Shown here: in pieces, positions 15,928-23,068 of the stretch
How the letters are laid out: each line of letters starts with the position of its first letter
Position numbering within the stretch: position 1 is the stretch's first letter
From: Labilithrix sp.
Lineage (GTDB): Bacteria > Myxococcota_A > Polyangia > Polyangiales > Polyangiaceae
DNA length: 33,106 bases
Assembly: GCA_019637105.1 (NCBI GenBank)
Contig: JAHBWF010000086.1
Span: forward strand, 1-33,106
Reading direction: 5' to 3'
Translations under genes and position numbers: made by a program
Notes under the pieces: generated by a model
The model's input: the letters and a program-made list of their open reading frames with translations, nothing else
What the model was told of the DNA's origin: nothing
Databases searched by the model: none

Positions 15928-17139
15928 ATGCCGTTCTCTCGCCGAACACGCGTCTCCGAGCTCGCCGTCCCCGGCGCCGAGGCGACGAACGCGCTGAGCC
16001 GCGCCGTGGCGGCGGCGCGCGCCGTCGCGAGCTCGGGCGGACGGCCGCTCTTCGACCTCACCGTGAGCAACCCGACCACCGCCGAGCTCCCGTACGACGC
16101 CGAGGCGATCGCGCGGGCGCTCGCGACCCCGCGCGCGCTCGTCTACGAGCCCGAGGCGCTCGGCCTCGCGAGCGCCCGCGGCGCGGTGGCCTCGCTGTAC
16201 GCCGAGCGCGGGATCGCGATCGCTCCGTCGCGCGTCGCCGTCACCTCGAGCACGAGCGAGGCGTACGCCGTCCTCTTCAAGACGTTCTGCGATCCAGGCG
16301 ACGAGGTCCTCGTGCCGACGCCGAGCTACCCGCTGCTCGCGTGGCTGGCGGCCTTCGAGGGCGTGACGCTGAAGACGTACCCGCTCGAGTACGCGGGTCA
16401 CTGGCACGTCGACGTCGGGGCGCTCGCGCGCGCCGTCGGCCCACGGACGCGGCTCGTCGTGGTCGTCAGCCCGAACAACCCGACCGGCTCGTTCCTCGGC
16501 GAGGACGAGCTCGACGCCATCCTCGACCTCGGCCTGCCGATCGCGAGCGACGAGGTCTTCGCGACCTACCCGCTGACCGCGTCCGGCCGCGCGCCCGCGC
16601 ACCGCGTCGACTCCGCCCTCCGCGCCGAGCGCGGGCTCGTCTTCGCGCTCTCGGGCCTCTCCAAGCTGGCCGGGCTCCCGCAGATGAAGCTCGGGTGGAT
16701 CGCGTGCGGCGGCGACCCGACGCGCGCCGGCGACGCGCTCGAGCGCCTCGAGACCGTGCTCGACGCCTACCTGTCCGTCGGCGCCCCCGTGCAGCACGCG
16801 CTGCCCGAGCTCCTCCGCGCCGGCAGGACGACGTCCGACGCCATCCGCGCGCGGACGCGCTCGAACCTCGCCGTCGTGCGCGAAGCCGCGCAGCGCGCGC
16901 CGTCGATGAGCGTCCTCGACGTCGAGGGCGGCTGGTACGCGACCCTCCGCGTCCCGGAGACGCGGAGCGACGAGGAGTGGGCGCTCGCGCTCGTCGCGGA
17001 AGACGGCGTCTACGTCCACCCGGGCTACTTCTTCGACATGACGCGCGGCGCGCACCTCGTCGTCAGCCTCCTCACGCCGGAGGCCCAGCTCCGCGAAGGC
17101 ATGGCACGCCTCTCCGCGCGCCTCGGCCGCGACGACTAG
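15928..17139 (+). CDS. PLP-dependent aminotransferase, class I/II
   Basis: The 403-residue cytoplasmic enzyme belongs to fold-type I aminotransferases. It has DLTVSNPTTAELPYD near the start, VTSSTSEAYAVLFKTFCDPGDEVLVPTPSYPL (cofactor phosphate site and aromatic stacking region), VVVSPNNPTGSFL (the invariant Asn), SDEVFATYPL (Asp pairing with the pyridine nitrogen) and the Schiff-base lysine K246 in ALSGLSKLAGLPQMKLGW. The C-terminal arginine that binds the substrate carboxylate is not certain; the stretch GAHLVVSLLTPE replaces the usual xxxxRxxxA. Substrate is unknown; the neighbours give no pathway. ATG at 15928 fits the normal length; an ATG at 15766 would add a low-complexity Arg/Ala leader. 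TATCCT at 15863-15868 is a possible -10. Confidence 0.92.
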   Translation: MPFSRRTRVSELAVPGAEATNALSRAVAAARAVASSGGRPLFDLTVSNPTTAELPYDAEAIARALATPRALVYEPEALGLASARGAVASLYAERGIAIAPSRVAVTSSTSEAYAVLFKTFCDPGDEVLVPTPSYPLLAWLAAFEGVTLKTYPLEYAGHWHVDVGALARAVGPRTRLVVVVSPNNPTGSFLGEDELDAILDLGLPIASDEVFATYPLTASGRAPAHRVDSALRAERGLVFALSGLSKLAGLPQMKLGWIACGGDPTRAGDALERLETVLDAYLSVGAPVQHALPELLRAGRTTSDAIRARTRSNLAVVREAAQRAPSMSVLDVEGGWYATLRVPETRSDEEWALALVAEDGVYVHPGYFFDMTRGAHLVVSLLTPEAQLREGMARLSARLGRDD

Positions 17140-17217
17140 GGCGGCTCCCGATCCCGCCTCACGGCGAGACCGTCGACCCTGCGCGTCCGAAGCGTGGTGG
17201 TGCGAGGCGCTCGAGCA

Positions 17218-17922
17218 TCACCGGCCCCGCGCGCCCGGAGCGTCGGCGCGCGCGTCCGGCGCTTCGAACGTCACAGGCCCGCCGCGCTCGAGCGCGCGCC
17301 GGTACGCCGGGCGCGCGCGGACGCGCTCGAGCCACGCGGCCATGTTCGGACGCGACGCGCCCTTGACGCGCGCCGCGTGCGCCTCGACGGGGTAGCTCAT
17401 CTGGATGTCCGCCGCCGAGAGCTCCTCGCCGGCGAACCACGTGCTCTTCCCGAGCTCGCGCTCGACCCAATCGAAGTGGAGCTCCATCTGCGGGCGGACG
17501 AAGTCCGCGAGCACCTTGTTCGCGATGCCCTTCGCGATCGGCTTCACGGGCCACGGCGCCCGCGCCTTGACCTGCTGGAAGACGAGCGACAGCAAGAGCG
17601 GCGGCATCGCCGAGCCCTCCGCGTAGTGGAGCCAGTAGTCGTACCGCAGGCGCTCCGGCGTCCCCGCCTCGGGCCTGAGCCGCCCGCCGCCGTGCGCCGT
17701 CACGAGGTAGTCGAGGATCGCGCCCGACTCCGCGAGCGTGCGCTCGCCGTCGGTGACGATCGGCGACTTGCCGAGCGGGTGCACCTTCCGCAGCTCGGGC
17801 GGCGCGAGCATCGTCCTCGGGTCGCGCTCGTACTTCTTGAGCTCGTACTCGAGGCCGAGCTCCTCGAGGAGCCAGAGGACGCGCTGCGAGCGGGAGCGCT
17901 CGAGGTGGTGGACGGTGATCAT
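17218..17922 (-). CDS. Glutathione S-transferase family protein
   Basis: The 234-residue product shows the thioredoxin-like N-terminal GST domain (MITVHHLERSRSQRVLWLLEELGLEYELKKYERD, with LGKSPIVTDGERTLAESGAILDYLV, including the cis-Pro and ES glutathione-binding motif) and the helical C-terminal domain (WFAGEELSAADIQMSYPVEAHAAR). The RSQRVLW stretch after strand 1 resembles the bacterial group of yeast Gtt1-like GSTs, in which a serine or arginine takes the place of Tyr. ATG at 17922 begins directly at strand 1; an in-frame TTG at 17958 would add 12 residues. A short charged tail (ARADAPGARGR) ends the protein. It is convergent with the aminotransferase. Substrate unknown. Confidence 0.92.
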   Translation of the reverse strand: MITVHHLERSRSQRVLWLLEELGLEYELKKYERDPRTMLAPPELRKVHPLGKSPIVTDGERTLAESGAILDYLVTAHGGGRLRPEAGTPERLRYDYWLHYAEGSAMPPLLLSLVFQQVKARAPWPVKPIAKGIANKVLADFVRPQMELHFDWVERELGKSTWFAGEELSAADIQMSYPVEAHAARVKGASRPNMAAWLERVRARPAYRRALERGGPVTFEAPDARADAPGARGR

Positions 17923-18074
17923 CGCGGCATCTTCGGCGGATCCGACCGGCGAGGGCAACCGGCGGAGAGCGCGCCGCAGCGGCGGCCGCTCCGCGCGACC
18001 GCGGCGCGGAGAGCGCGCGCCGCGCGAGCGCCGATCCCCACCGCCCTAAAGGTGCCCTCGCGCGCCGCGGCGAC

Positions 18075-18080
18075 TATGCT
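18075..18080 (+). promoter_or_regulatory. -10-like TATGCT close to GTG start
   Basis: TATGCT ends six bases before GTG at 18087, implying a leaderless message for the DUF5924/DUF2914-type gene. Confidence 0.4.
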
Positions 18081-18086
18081 CTCTTC

Positions 18087-19226
18087 GTGTCGATCGGTCA
18101 GGGCAGCGGCTCGGGCCTCCCGGGCCAGGGGGGCTCGACGAACGGGCCGGCGAACGTGCGCGTCGTCGGCCCCGTCCCGTTCGCGCCCTCGCCTCGCGAC
18201 CGCGTGAAGGCCTTCATGCGCGCGCACGGGCGCAAGCTCTGGTGGCTCCACTCGGCGTACGCGCTCGGCCTCGGCGTCACCGTCGTCGCCTTCGCCCAGA
18301 AGGGCTTCGACCACGCGCGCTGGCTCGCGGTCTCGATCGGCGCCGCGTGGCTGCTTGTCGTCCTGTTCTTCCGCCTCTTCGGCTCGGGGCGCCAGCAGGC
18401 GCACCTCCACGCTGCGGGAGCGAAGGCGCGCCTCCGGTTCTTCGCGATGACGTACGCGCTGAAGAACCTCTACCAGGGGATGCTCTTCTTCCTCCTGCCC
18501 TTCTACTGGAAGTCGACGACGTTCTGGGCGCCGAACTCGTGGTTCGTCGTGCTGCTCGGCGTCTGCGCGCTGCTCTCGACGCTCGACATCGTGTTCGACC
18601 GCGTCGTCTTCCGGTTCCGCGCGCTCGCCTCGATCTTCCACGGCGTGGCGCTCTTCGGCTGCTTGAACCTCGTGGTGCCGGCGCTCTTCCCCGACACGCG
18701 CACGCTCTACTCGCTGCTCATCGCGATGGGCATCACCGTCGTCGGCTTCTGGACCATCCACGTGAGCCTCGCGATGCTCCGCGACCGCCTCTGGATCGTG
18801 CTCTTCTTCGTCAGCGCCGCCGCGGCCGTCGGCGGCGCCTACGCCGGCCGCACGGCGATCCCCCCGGTCCCGATGTACGTGTCGAAGGGCGCCGTCGGGC
18901 CGATCGTCCTGCCCGACGGCCGTCTCGGCATGGTCGTCCACGAGCTGCATCCGTCGGTCATCGACAAGCTCATCGCCATCACCGACGTCGTCGTCCCCGG
19001 CGGTAAGGGCGATCGCCTCGTGCACGTGTGGCGCCACGACGGCGACGAGGTGCACCGCGCCACGGAGACGACGTCGCGGGTCGACGGCCCGGAGGGCGCC
19101 GTCCGCCTCCGCTCCGGGCTGACGGGCCGGCAGCTCCCTCAGCGGCTCGTCGGCGCCTGGGCGATCGACGTCGAGACGCAGGACGGTCAGCTCGTCGGAC
19201 GGGTGAGCTTCCTCGTCGCCGACTGA
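18087..19226 (+). CDS. Polytopic membrane protein, DUF5924 plus DUF2914-like
   Basis: The 379-residue protein has a Gly/Ser-rich cytoplasmic lead, then about seven hydrophobic helices (for example LHSAYALGLGVTVVAFA, LAVSIGAAWLLVVLFFRLF, KNLYQGMLFFLLPFYW, LLIAMGITVVGFWTIHV, LWIVLFFVSAAAAVGGAYAG). The soluble C-terminus (about residues 300-378) contains DRLVHVWRHDGDEVHRATE and GAWAIDVETQDGQLVGRVSFLV, which matches DUF2914 as I know it; the membrane part fits DUF5924. Neither family has an established function. GTG at 18087 is the start that precedes the Gly/Ser lead and follows the -10-like hexamer. It is divergent from the GST gene, 164 bases apart, with nothing else recognised between them. 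Confidence 0.85.
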   Translation: MSIGQGSGSGLPGQGGSTNGPANVRVVGPVPFAPSPRDRVKAFMRAHGRKLWWLHSAYALGLGVTVVAFAQKGFDHARWLAVSIGAAWLLVVLFFRLFGSGRQQAHLHAAGAKARLRFFAMTYALKNLYQGMLFFLLPFYWKSTTFWAPNSWFVVLLGVCALLSTLDIVFDRVVFRFRALASIFHGVALFGCLNLVVPALFPDTRTLYSLLIAMGITVVGFWTIHVSLAMLRDRLWIVLFFVSAAAAVGGAYAGRTAIPPVPMYVSKGAVGPIVLPDGRLGMVVHELHPSVIDKLIAITDVVVPGGKGDRLVHVWRHDGDEVHRATETTSRVDGPEGAVRLRSGLTGRQLPQRLVGAWAIDVETQDGQLVGRVSFLVAD

Positions 19227-19303
19227 GGCGCGACCGGTCGCGCCGGCAGGCGATCACGGCCTCGGCTCACCGCGCCTCCCTTCCGCAGGCGCCGCGCCGT
19301 GCT

Positions 19304-19309
19304 TAGGTT
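19304..19309 (+). promoter_or_regulatory. -10-like TAGGTT close to ATG
   Basis: TAGGTT ends eight bases before the ATG at 19318; a TTCCGC at 19281-19286, 17 bases upstream, could act as a weak -35. A leaderless transcript is implied. Confidence 0.4.
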
Positions 19310-19317
19310 GGCGCGTC

Positions 19318-19611
19318 ATGGGTCGTCCAACGCCGAAGATCGGCTGGTTTCGCGCGCTGAGCCGCTACTACCGGGATCCGTCGGCCTCCACGTTCGGCAA
19401 GCTCGTCATCTTCTTCGCGCTGATCTACGCGGTCGTCCCGGTCGACTTGATCCCGGACGTGCCCGTCGTCGGCTGGCTGGACGACCTCGGCGTGATGGGC
19501 CTCGCCACGGCGTGGCTCATGCGCGTGGTCGCGCGCTACCGCGTGCCCGGGGAGCTCCCCGAAGAGAGCTCGGCCGAGCCGCGCCGGCGCCCGTTCTCCG
19601 TGAGCCCGTGA
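19318..19611 (+). CDS. YkvA/DUF1232 membrane protein
   Basis: A 97-residue protein with the DUF1232 core FFALIYAVVPVDLIPDVPVVGWLDDLGVMGLATAWLMRVVARY: a membrane helix, the invariant P-D-L-I-P-D segment and a second helix with DDLGV. YkvA-family proteins are small inner-membrane proteins of unknown function. The Arg/Pro-rich tail after residue 80 is unrelated to the domain. The ATG is fixed by the domain position and the nearby -10-like hexamer; no Shine-Dalgarno is visible. The gene ends 152 bases before the TM2 gene, which has its own promoter. Confidence 0.9.
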   Translation: MGRPTPKIGWFRALSRYYRDPSASTFGKLVIFFALIYAVVPVDLIPDVPVVGWLDDLGVMGLATAWLMRVVARYRVPGELPEESSAEPRRRPFSVSP

Positions 19612-19691
19612 GCGTCGCGCGCGGGCGGCGCGCGGGCGCTCGCGCCGCCGTCGAAGGGACGCGGCGCGGATCGCTTTCCGGCGCCCTCGGC

Positions 19692-19719
19692 TTGCGCTGC
19701 CCGTGAAAAGCTCTACCCT
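19692..19719 (+). promoter_or_regulatory. Sigma-70-type promoter of TM2 gene
   Basis: TTGCGC (19692-19697), 16-base spacer, TACCCT (19714-19719). This gives a leader of about 38 bases that carries the AGGAG ribosome-binding site at 19750-19754, nine bases before ATG at 19764, so this gene has a conventional leader. Confidence 0.45.
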
Positions 19720-19763
19720 CGTCCCCGATCCCACGACCCGCGACACGACAGGAGCAGACGAGC

Positions 19764-20207
19764 ATGAACTACCCCCCGAACGCCCCTCCGCCCGGTGGAT
19801 ACGGTGGACCGCCCGGCGGACCGCCTCCCGGCGGCTACGGCGCGCCGCCCGGCGGCGGCGGCTATGGCGCTCCCCCCGCCGGCTACGGCGCTCCCCCGCC
19901 TCCGGGCATGCCGGGCATGGGCGGGCCGATGGGCGGCGCGATGGCGCCGCACGCGCCCTACGGCATCGACCCCGTCAGCGGCATGCCGTTCTCGGACAAG
20001 TCGAAGATGGTCGCCGGCCTGCTCCAGATCTTCGTCGGCACCTTCGGCGTCGGCCGCTTCTACACCGGTCACACCGGCATCGCGATCGCGCAGATCGCCG
20101 TGAGCTGGCTCACCTGCGGGATCGGCGCCATCTGGCCGCTGATCGACGGCGTCATGATGCTCATGGGCAAGGTCCCCGACGCGCAAGGGCGGCCGCTCCG
20201 CGACTGA
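19764..20207 (+). CDS. TM2-domain protein
   Basis: The 147-residue protein has an N-terminal Pro/Gly/Tyr-rich tail (residues about 1-70, repeated PPGGYG) and a C-terminal TM2 domain: KSKMVAGLLQIFVGTFGVGRFYTG, then HTGIAIAQIAVSWLTCGIGAIWPLIDGVMMLMGKV. TM2 domains are two short helices joined by a tight turn, with the conserved GxxGxxRFYxG entry. The low-complexity tail is typical of bacterial TM2 proteins and probably cytoplasmic. Function is unknown. The gene has a clear AGGAG ribosome-binding site and ends just before a strong intrinsic terminator, so it is a single-gene unit. Confidence 0.93.
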   Translation: MNYPPNAPPPGGYGGPPGGPPPGGYGAPPGGGGYGAPPAGYGAPPPPGMPGMGGPMGGAMAPHAPYGIDPVSGMPFSDKSKMVAGLLQIFVGTFGVGRFYTGHTGIAIAQIAVSWLTCGIGAIWPLIDGVMMLMGKVPDAQGRPLRD

Positions 20208-20233
20208 TCGTCGAGCCGCGTCCGCGCGCAACG

Positions 20234-20262
20234 ACGCCCCGCACGTCTCGTGCGGGGCGTTT
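20234..20262 (+). terminator. Rho-independent terminator
   Basis: A perfect 12-base stem (ACGCCCCGCACG pairing with CGTGCGGGGCGT) with loop TCT, followed by T-rich sequence (TTTCGCGTTTG). It lies 26 bases after the TM2 stop codon. Confidence 0.8.
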
Positions 20263-20317
20263 CGCGTTTGTGCCGACACCGCTCGATCCGGCGGCTCCGA
20301 CCGGCTACGACGAGCGC

Positions 20318-20581
20318 ATGCGCCGCCCCGCCCTCGCGATCGCCGTCACGCTCGCGCTCGGGCTCGCCTCCTCGGCGAGCGCCGCGCAGGGCGGCGACGA
20401 GCGCGACGCCGGCGCGACGCCGCGCGCGATCGCCGCGGCGCCGGCCGAGCGCGAGCCGGACGAGGGCCTGTCGCTCCGGCTGGTCAAGGCCGCGGTCTTC
20501 GGCGTCGTGGCGAGCGCCCTGCTCCTCGCCGGCGGCGTGTGGCGCCGCGGGCGCAAGCGCCGGCTTCCGCGCCCGCGTTGA
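20318..20581 (+). CDS. Small secreted or membrane protein with signal peptide
   Basis: The 87-residue product has a signal peptide (MRRPALAIAVTLALGLASSASA, likely cleavage after ASA at residue 22), a short polar region, then a membrane helix (VKAAVFGVVASALLLAGGVW) and a highly basic end (RRGRKRRLPRPR) that should stay in the cytoplasm. No domain recognised. The hexamer TACGAC ends six bases before the ATG, like other leaderless candidates. It follows the terminator, so it is transcribed separately from the TM2 gene. It converges on the YjbQ gene. Real coding is likely from its signal and membrane pattern, but there is no homology evidence. Confidence 0.6.
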   Translation: MRRPALAIAVTLALGLASSASAAQGGDERDAGATPRAIAAAPAEREPDEGLSLRLVKAAVFGVVASALLLAGGVWRRGRKRRLPRPR

Positions 20582-20586
20582 AGCGA

Positions 20587-20654
20587 GCGGAGCGCCGCCT
20601 CGGAGCGAGCGCGCCCTCGCCGGTCGAAGCGCGGCACCGCGGAGCGCCGCCTCG
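20587..20654. repeat. 16-base direct repeat in convergent intergenic region
   Basis: GCGGAGCGCCGCCTCG occurs at 20587-20602 and again at 20639-20654, 52 bases apart, between the convergent small protein gene and yjbQ. Each copy is partly self-complementary (GCGGAGCGCCGC). It may act in termination. Confidence 0.5.
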
Positions 20655-20662
20655 AGGTCACG

Positions 20663-21082
20663 CTACGCGCCCTGCACGTGGACGATCACGCGGCGCGTGT
20701 GCGGCGCGCGGCGGTGCTCCCAGAGGTAGATCGCCTGCCACGTGCCGAGCCCGAGGCGACCGTTCGCGACCGGGACGACCTCGCTCGTCCGGGTCAGCGC
20801 CGCGCGCAGGTGCGCCGGCATGTCGTCGAGCCCCTCGTCGTCGTGCTCGTACGCGCTCGCGTCCTCCGGCGCGACCTTGCCGATCCAGCGCTCGAGATCG
20901 CGGCGCACCGACGGGTCGGCGTTCTCCTGGATCACGAGCGACGCGCTCGTGTGCTGGACGAACACGGTCGCGAGCCCGGTGCGTACGCCCGAGGCGGCGA
21001 CCACGGCCTCGACCCGCTCGGACAGGTCGGTGAAGCCCCGTCCCCGCGTCCCGATCTCGAGGACCTCCTGGTGAACCTTCAT
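20663..21082 (-). CDS. yjbQ: YjbQ/UPF0047 family protein
   Basis: The 139-residue protein is a full-length UPF0047 (YjbQ) member: FVQHTSASLVIQENADPSVRRDLERW, YEHDDEGLDDMPAHLRAALT, the NGRLGLGTWQAIYLWEHR turn and a C-terminal RVIVHVQGA. The conserved His (HTSA, HDDE) and Asp/Glu residues line a metal-like site. Some databases call the family secondary thiamine-phosphate synthase because of weak activity in vitro; the real role is unclear. A -10-like TAAACT (complement of 21089-21094) ends six bases before the ATG and no Shine-Dalgarno precedes it. Confidence 0.93.
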   Translation of the reverse strand: MKVHQEVLEIGTRGRGFTDLSERVEAVVAASGVRTGLATVFVQHTSASLVIQENADPSVRRDLERWIGKVAPEDASAYEHDDEGLDDMPAHLRAALTRTSEVVPVANGRLGLGTWQAIYLWEHRRAPHTRRVIVHVQGA

Positions 21083-21088
21083 GCCGGG

Positions 21089-21094
21089 AGTTTA
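21089..21094 (-). promoter_or_regulatory. -10-like TAAACT close to yjbQ start
   Basis: Minus strand TAAACT, six bases, ATG at 21082. This is one of the best matches to a -10 hexamer in the window and implies a leaderless message. Confidence 0.45.
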
Positions 21095-21209
21095 GTGGCG
21101 CGCCCTCGCCTCGTTGATCCACGGCAAGCGGATATTTCGCGATCCAGCGCATTCTGAAAGAGGTGGGATAAGCGCGCACTTTCACGTGCACGGTGGGGAT
21201 TCGTGTGCT

Positions 21210-21225
21210 TGGCATAGGTCGCGCT
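21210..21225 (+). promoter_or_regulatory. Possible sigma-54 promoter
   Basis: TGGCATAGGTCGCGCT has GG and GC in the positions of the -24/-12 elements (TGGCAC-N5-TTGC) with correct 10-base spacing, but the -12 box reads GCGC rather than TTGC. Initiation would fall near 21236, in front of the ribosome-binding site GGAGA at 21255-21259. It could equally be a sigma-70 element with TAGGTC as -10. Confidence 0.3.
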
Positions 21226-21269
21226 TAGAGGAAACCTCAGTCGCCCACTTGCTCGGAGAAATCACGCAG

Positions 21270-22328
21270 ATGCCCCGCCTCGCTGCTCTCGCCATGGTTG
21301 TTGGATCCCTCGCCCTCGGTCTGGGCGCCTGCGCCGTCGACGCCGACGATGACGCCGAGTCGAGCGAGGATGCGATCGTGAGCCGCAAGGTCGACGATCA
21401 CTGGTTCTACTCGGGTCCCCTCCCCACCCTGCAGAGCCCCTCCGTCACCGCGTCGCTCACCGGGCACACGGCGCGCGTCACCGGCTACCTGCCGGCGGGC
21501 ACCCGGCTCCCGGAGCTGCCGCACGTGAAGACCACGGCGGAGAACGGCAAGCTCCGCGTCGACGTCGTCTACCCGATCGCCACCGCGAAGGCGGGCAAGA
21601 GCAACTCGCGGCCGGGCACGTACTCGTTCCACCTCGCCAAGCCGTACCGGCCGAACGGCGCGGCCTTCACGCAGTCGGAGGGCTGGCACGACGTGCCGTG
21701 GGGCGGCTTCCCGTTCATCGCCTACAACGGCGGGATCGCGTTCCACGGTCCGATCACCGACCAGGACAACGAGGCGCCCGGCGATCTCGACGTCTGGTAC
21801 CTCCGCCGCGGTCAGGTCTCCGCCGGGTGCAACCGCATGATGGGCGAGCACGTCGTCGAGATGTCGCACGTGCTCGGCATCAGCATGCGCAAGGTCTACG
21901 CCGCGAACACCGCGATCGCGCCGACGACCACCGCCAAGGTGAAGGTCATCGCCGACTACGACACCTACGAAGGCAAGTACATCGACGTCGACTACCCGAC
22001 GGACACCGGCGCGAAGCGCCCGGCCTCCGTGCACGGCGCCGACAAGGTCGTCATGTTCGGCTCGTGGGTCGCGACCGAGATGCCCGACGGCAAGGATCTC
22101 CCGCCCAACATGAAGTGGGCCGGCGGCGTCTCCGGCCGCTACTACGATTTCTCGGAGCACGCCGTCCGCGGCTACGTCTGCTCGATGCCGAAGTCGAGCC
22201 TCGCCGCGCTGAAGCCCCTCGCCGCGGCGCGCCCGGGCGGTGAGCTGCCGGCGGACTTCTGCGCGAAGAAGATCGCGTGCGACGAGCGGCTCGGCCGCAC
22301 GTGCACGCCGGCCGAGATCGGCCTCTGA
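21270..22328 (+). CDS. L,D-transpeptidase-like (YkuD) lipoprotein
   Basis: The 352-residue product begins with a lipoprotein signal (MPRLAALAMVVGSLALGLGAC, lipid cysteine 21). The central region has the YkuD active-site layout: GGIAFHG with His159, then a 25-residue gap, then SAGCNRMM with Cys187, the catalytic thiol; the R-M after it matches the family's SxGCxR. YkuD enzymes cross-link peptidoglycan peptides or attach proteins to them, outside the inner membrane, in line with a lipoprotein. After the domain come about 150 residues without a recognised fold, with cysteines paired at the end (CAKKIACDERLGRTC). ATG at 21270 has GGAGA ten bases upstream and puts the lipobox correctly. An upstream frame to 21114 has no signal. 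Followed 49 bases later by the PEBP lipoprotein, likely one operon. Confidence 0.83.
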   Translation: MPRLAALAMVVGSLALGLGACAVDADDDAESSEDAIVSRKVDDHWFYSGPLPTLQSPSVTASLTGHTARVTGYLPAGTRLPELPHVKTTAENGKLRVDVVYPIATAKAGKSNSRPGTYSFHLAKPYRPNGAAFTQSEGWHDVPWGGFPFIAYNGGIAFHGPITDQDNEAPGDLDVWYLRRGQVSAGCNRMMGEHVVEMSHVLGISMRKVYAANTAIAPTTTAKVKVIADYDTYEGKYIDVDYPTDTGAKRPASVHGADKVVMFGSWVATEMPDGKDLPPNMKWAGGVSGRYYDFSEHAVRGYVCSMPKSSLAALKPLAAARPGGELPADFCAKKIACDERLGRTCTPAEIGL

Positions 22329-22377
22329 GGGGCGAGGTTTGACCGGACGCTCGCCGTGTGCGAACGAGAGGCCCGTC

Positions 22378-23010
22378 ATGCGCTCCCTCCTCGTCACCTC
22401 CTTCGTCGTCGCGCTCGCGGCCTCCGCGAGCGCCTGCTCCTCCACGACCACGGTGGTCCCGAGCGGTCAGGCCGACTCGGACGGCGGGTCGAGCTCCGGC
22501 GAGCCCGGTGAAGACGCCGGATCGAGCGAGCCGGCGGGGCCGATGACGCTCACCAGCAGCGCGTTCGACGACGGCGACGAGCTCCCGCCGGTGCACTCGT
22601 GCCAGGGCGAGGGCGGCAAGCGCGAGGTCTCTCCGCCGCTCTCGTGGACGCCGGGCCCCGAGGGCACGCTGAGCTACGCGATCGTGTTCGTCGACGCGAC
22701 GACCGACTTCCTCCACTCGTCGATCTACGACATCCCCGCGGACGTCACGAGCCTGCCGGAGGGCCTCGCGGCGAAGTACGAGCTGTCGAAGCCGGCGGGC
22801 GCGAAGCAGTCGCTCAGCTACAAGGGCACGCCGGGCTACGCCGGCCCCTGCCCCGGCGAGCCGCACGAGTACGAGTTCGTCCTCTACGCGCTGAAGGTGG
22901 AGAAGCTCGAGGGCCTCACCGAGGAGTCGAGGGTCGCCGCCGCCGAGAAGGCGATCAAGAAGCAAGCGCTCGAGAGCACCAAGCTCACGCTGAAGTTCAC
23001 GCCGAAGTGA
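22378..23010 (+). CDS. YbhB/YbcL-like (PEBP) lipoprotein
   Basis: The 210-residue product has a lipoprotein signal (MRSLLVTSFVVALAASASAC, lipid cysteine 20) and a Ser/Gly/Asp linker to about residue 58. The domain is the YbhB/YbcL branch of the phosphatidylethanolamine-binding fold: MTLTSSAFDDGDELPPVHSCQGEGGKREVSPPLSW, YAIVFVDATTDFLHSSIYDIPADVTSLPEGL, YKGTPGYAGPCPGEPHEYEFVLYAL. The conserved pocket D/H residues (DAT...H) and the PCP turn are present, though the usual DxDAP/GxxxHW is partly changed to DATTDFLHSS. Function in bacteria is not settled. The start is supported by GAGAGG eight bases upstream. It follows the L,D-transpeptidase gene closely. Confidence 0.9.
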   Translation: MRSLLVTSFVVALAASASACSSTTTVVPSGQADSDGGSSSGEPGEDAGSSEPAGPMTLTSSAFDDGDELPPVHSCQGEGGKREVSPPLSWTPGPEGTLSYAIVFVDATTDFLHSSIYDIPADVTSLPEGLAAKYELSKPAGAKQSLSYKGTPGYAGPCPGEPHEYEFVLYALKVEKLEGLTEESRVAAAEKAIKKQALESTKLTLKFTPK

Positions 23011-23022
23011 CCGCGAAGCGGA

Positions 23023-23066
23023 CGACCGAGCCTCGGTCGCGGCCGTCCGCGGCGGCCTCGCCGCGG
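23023..23066. terminator. Two hairpins between convergent genes
   Basis: CGACCGA/TCGGTCG (23023-23029 with 23033-23039, three-base loop) and CCGCGGCG/CGCCGCGG (23047-23054 with 23059-23066, loop GCCT). No T-run follows on either strand, so these are candidate bidirectional terminators or Rho-dependent stops rather than classic intrinsic ones. Confidence 0.4.
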
Positions 23067-23068
23067 CG

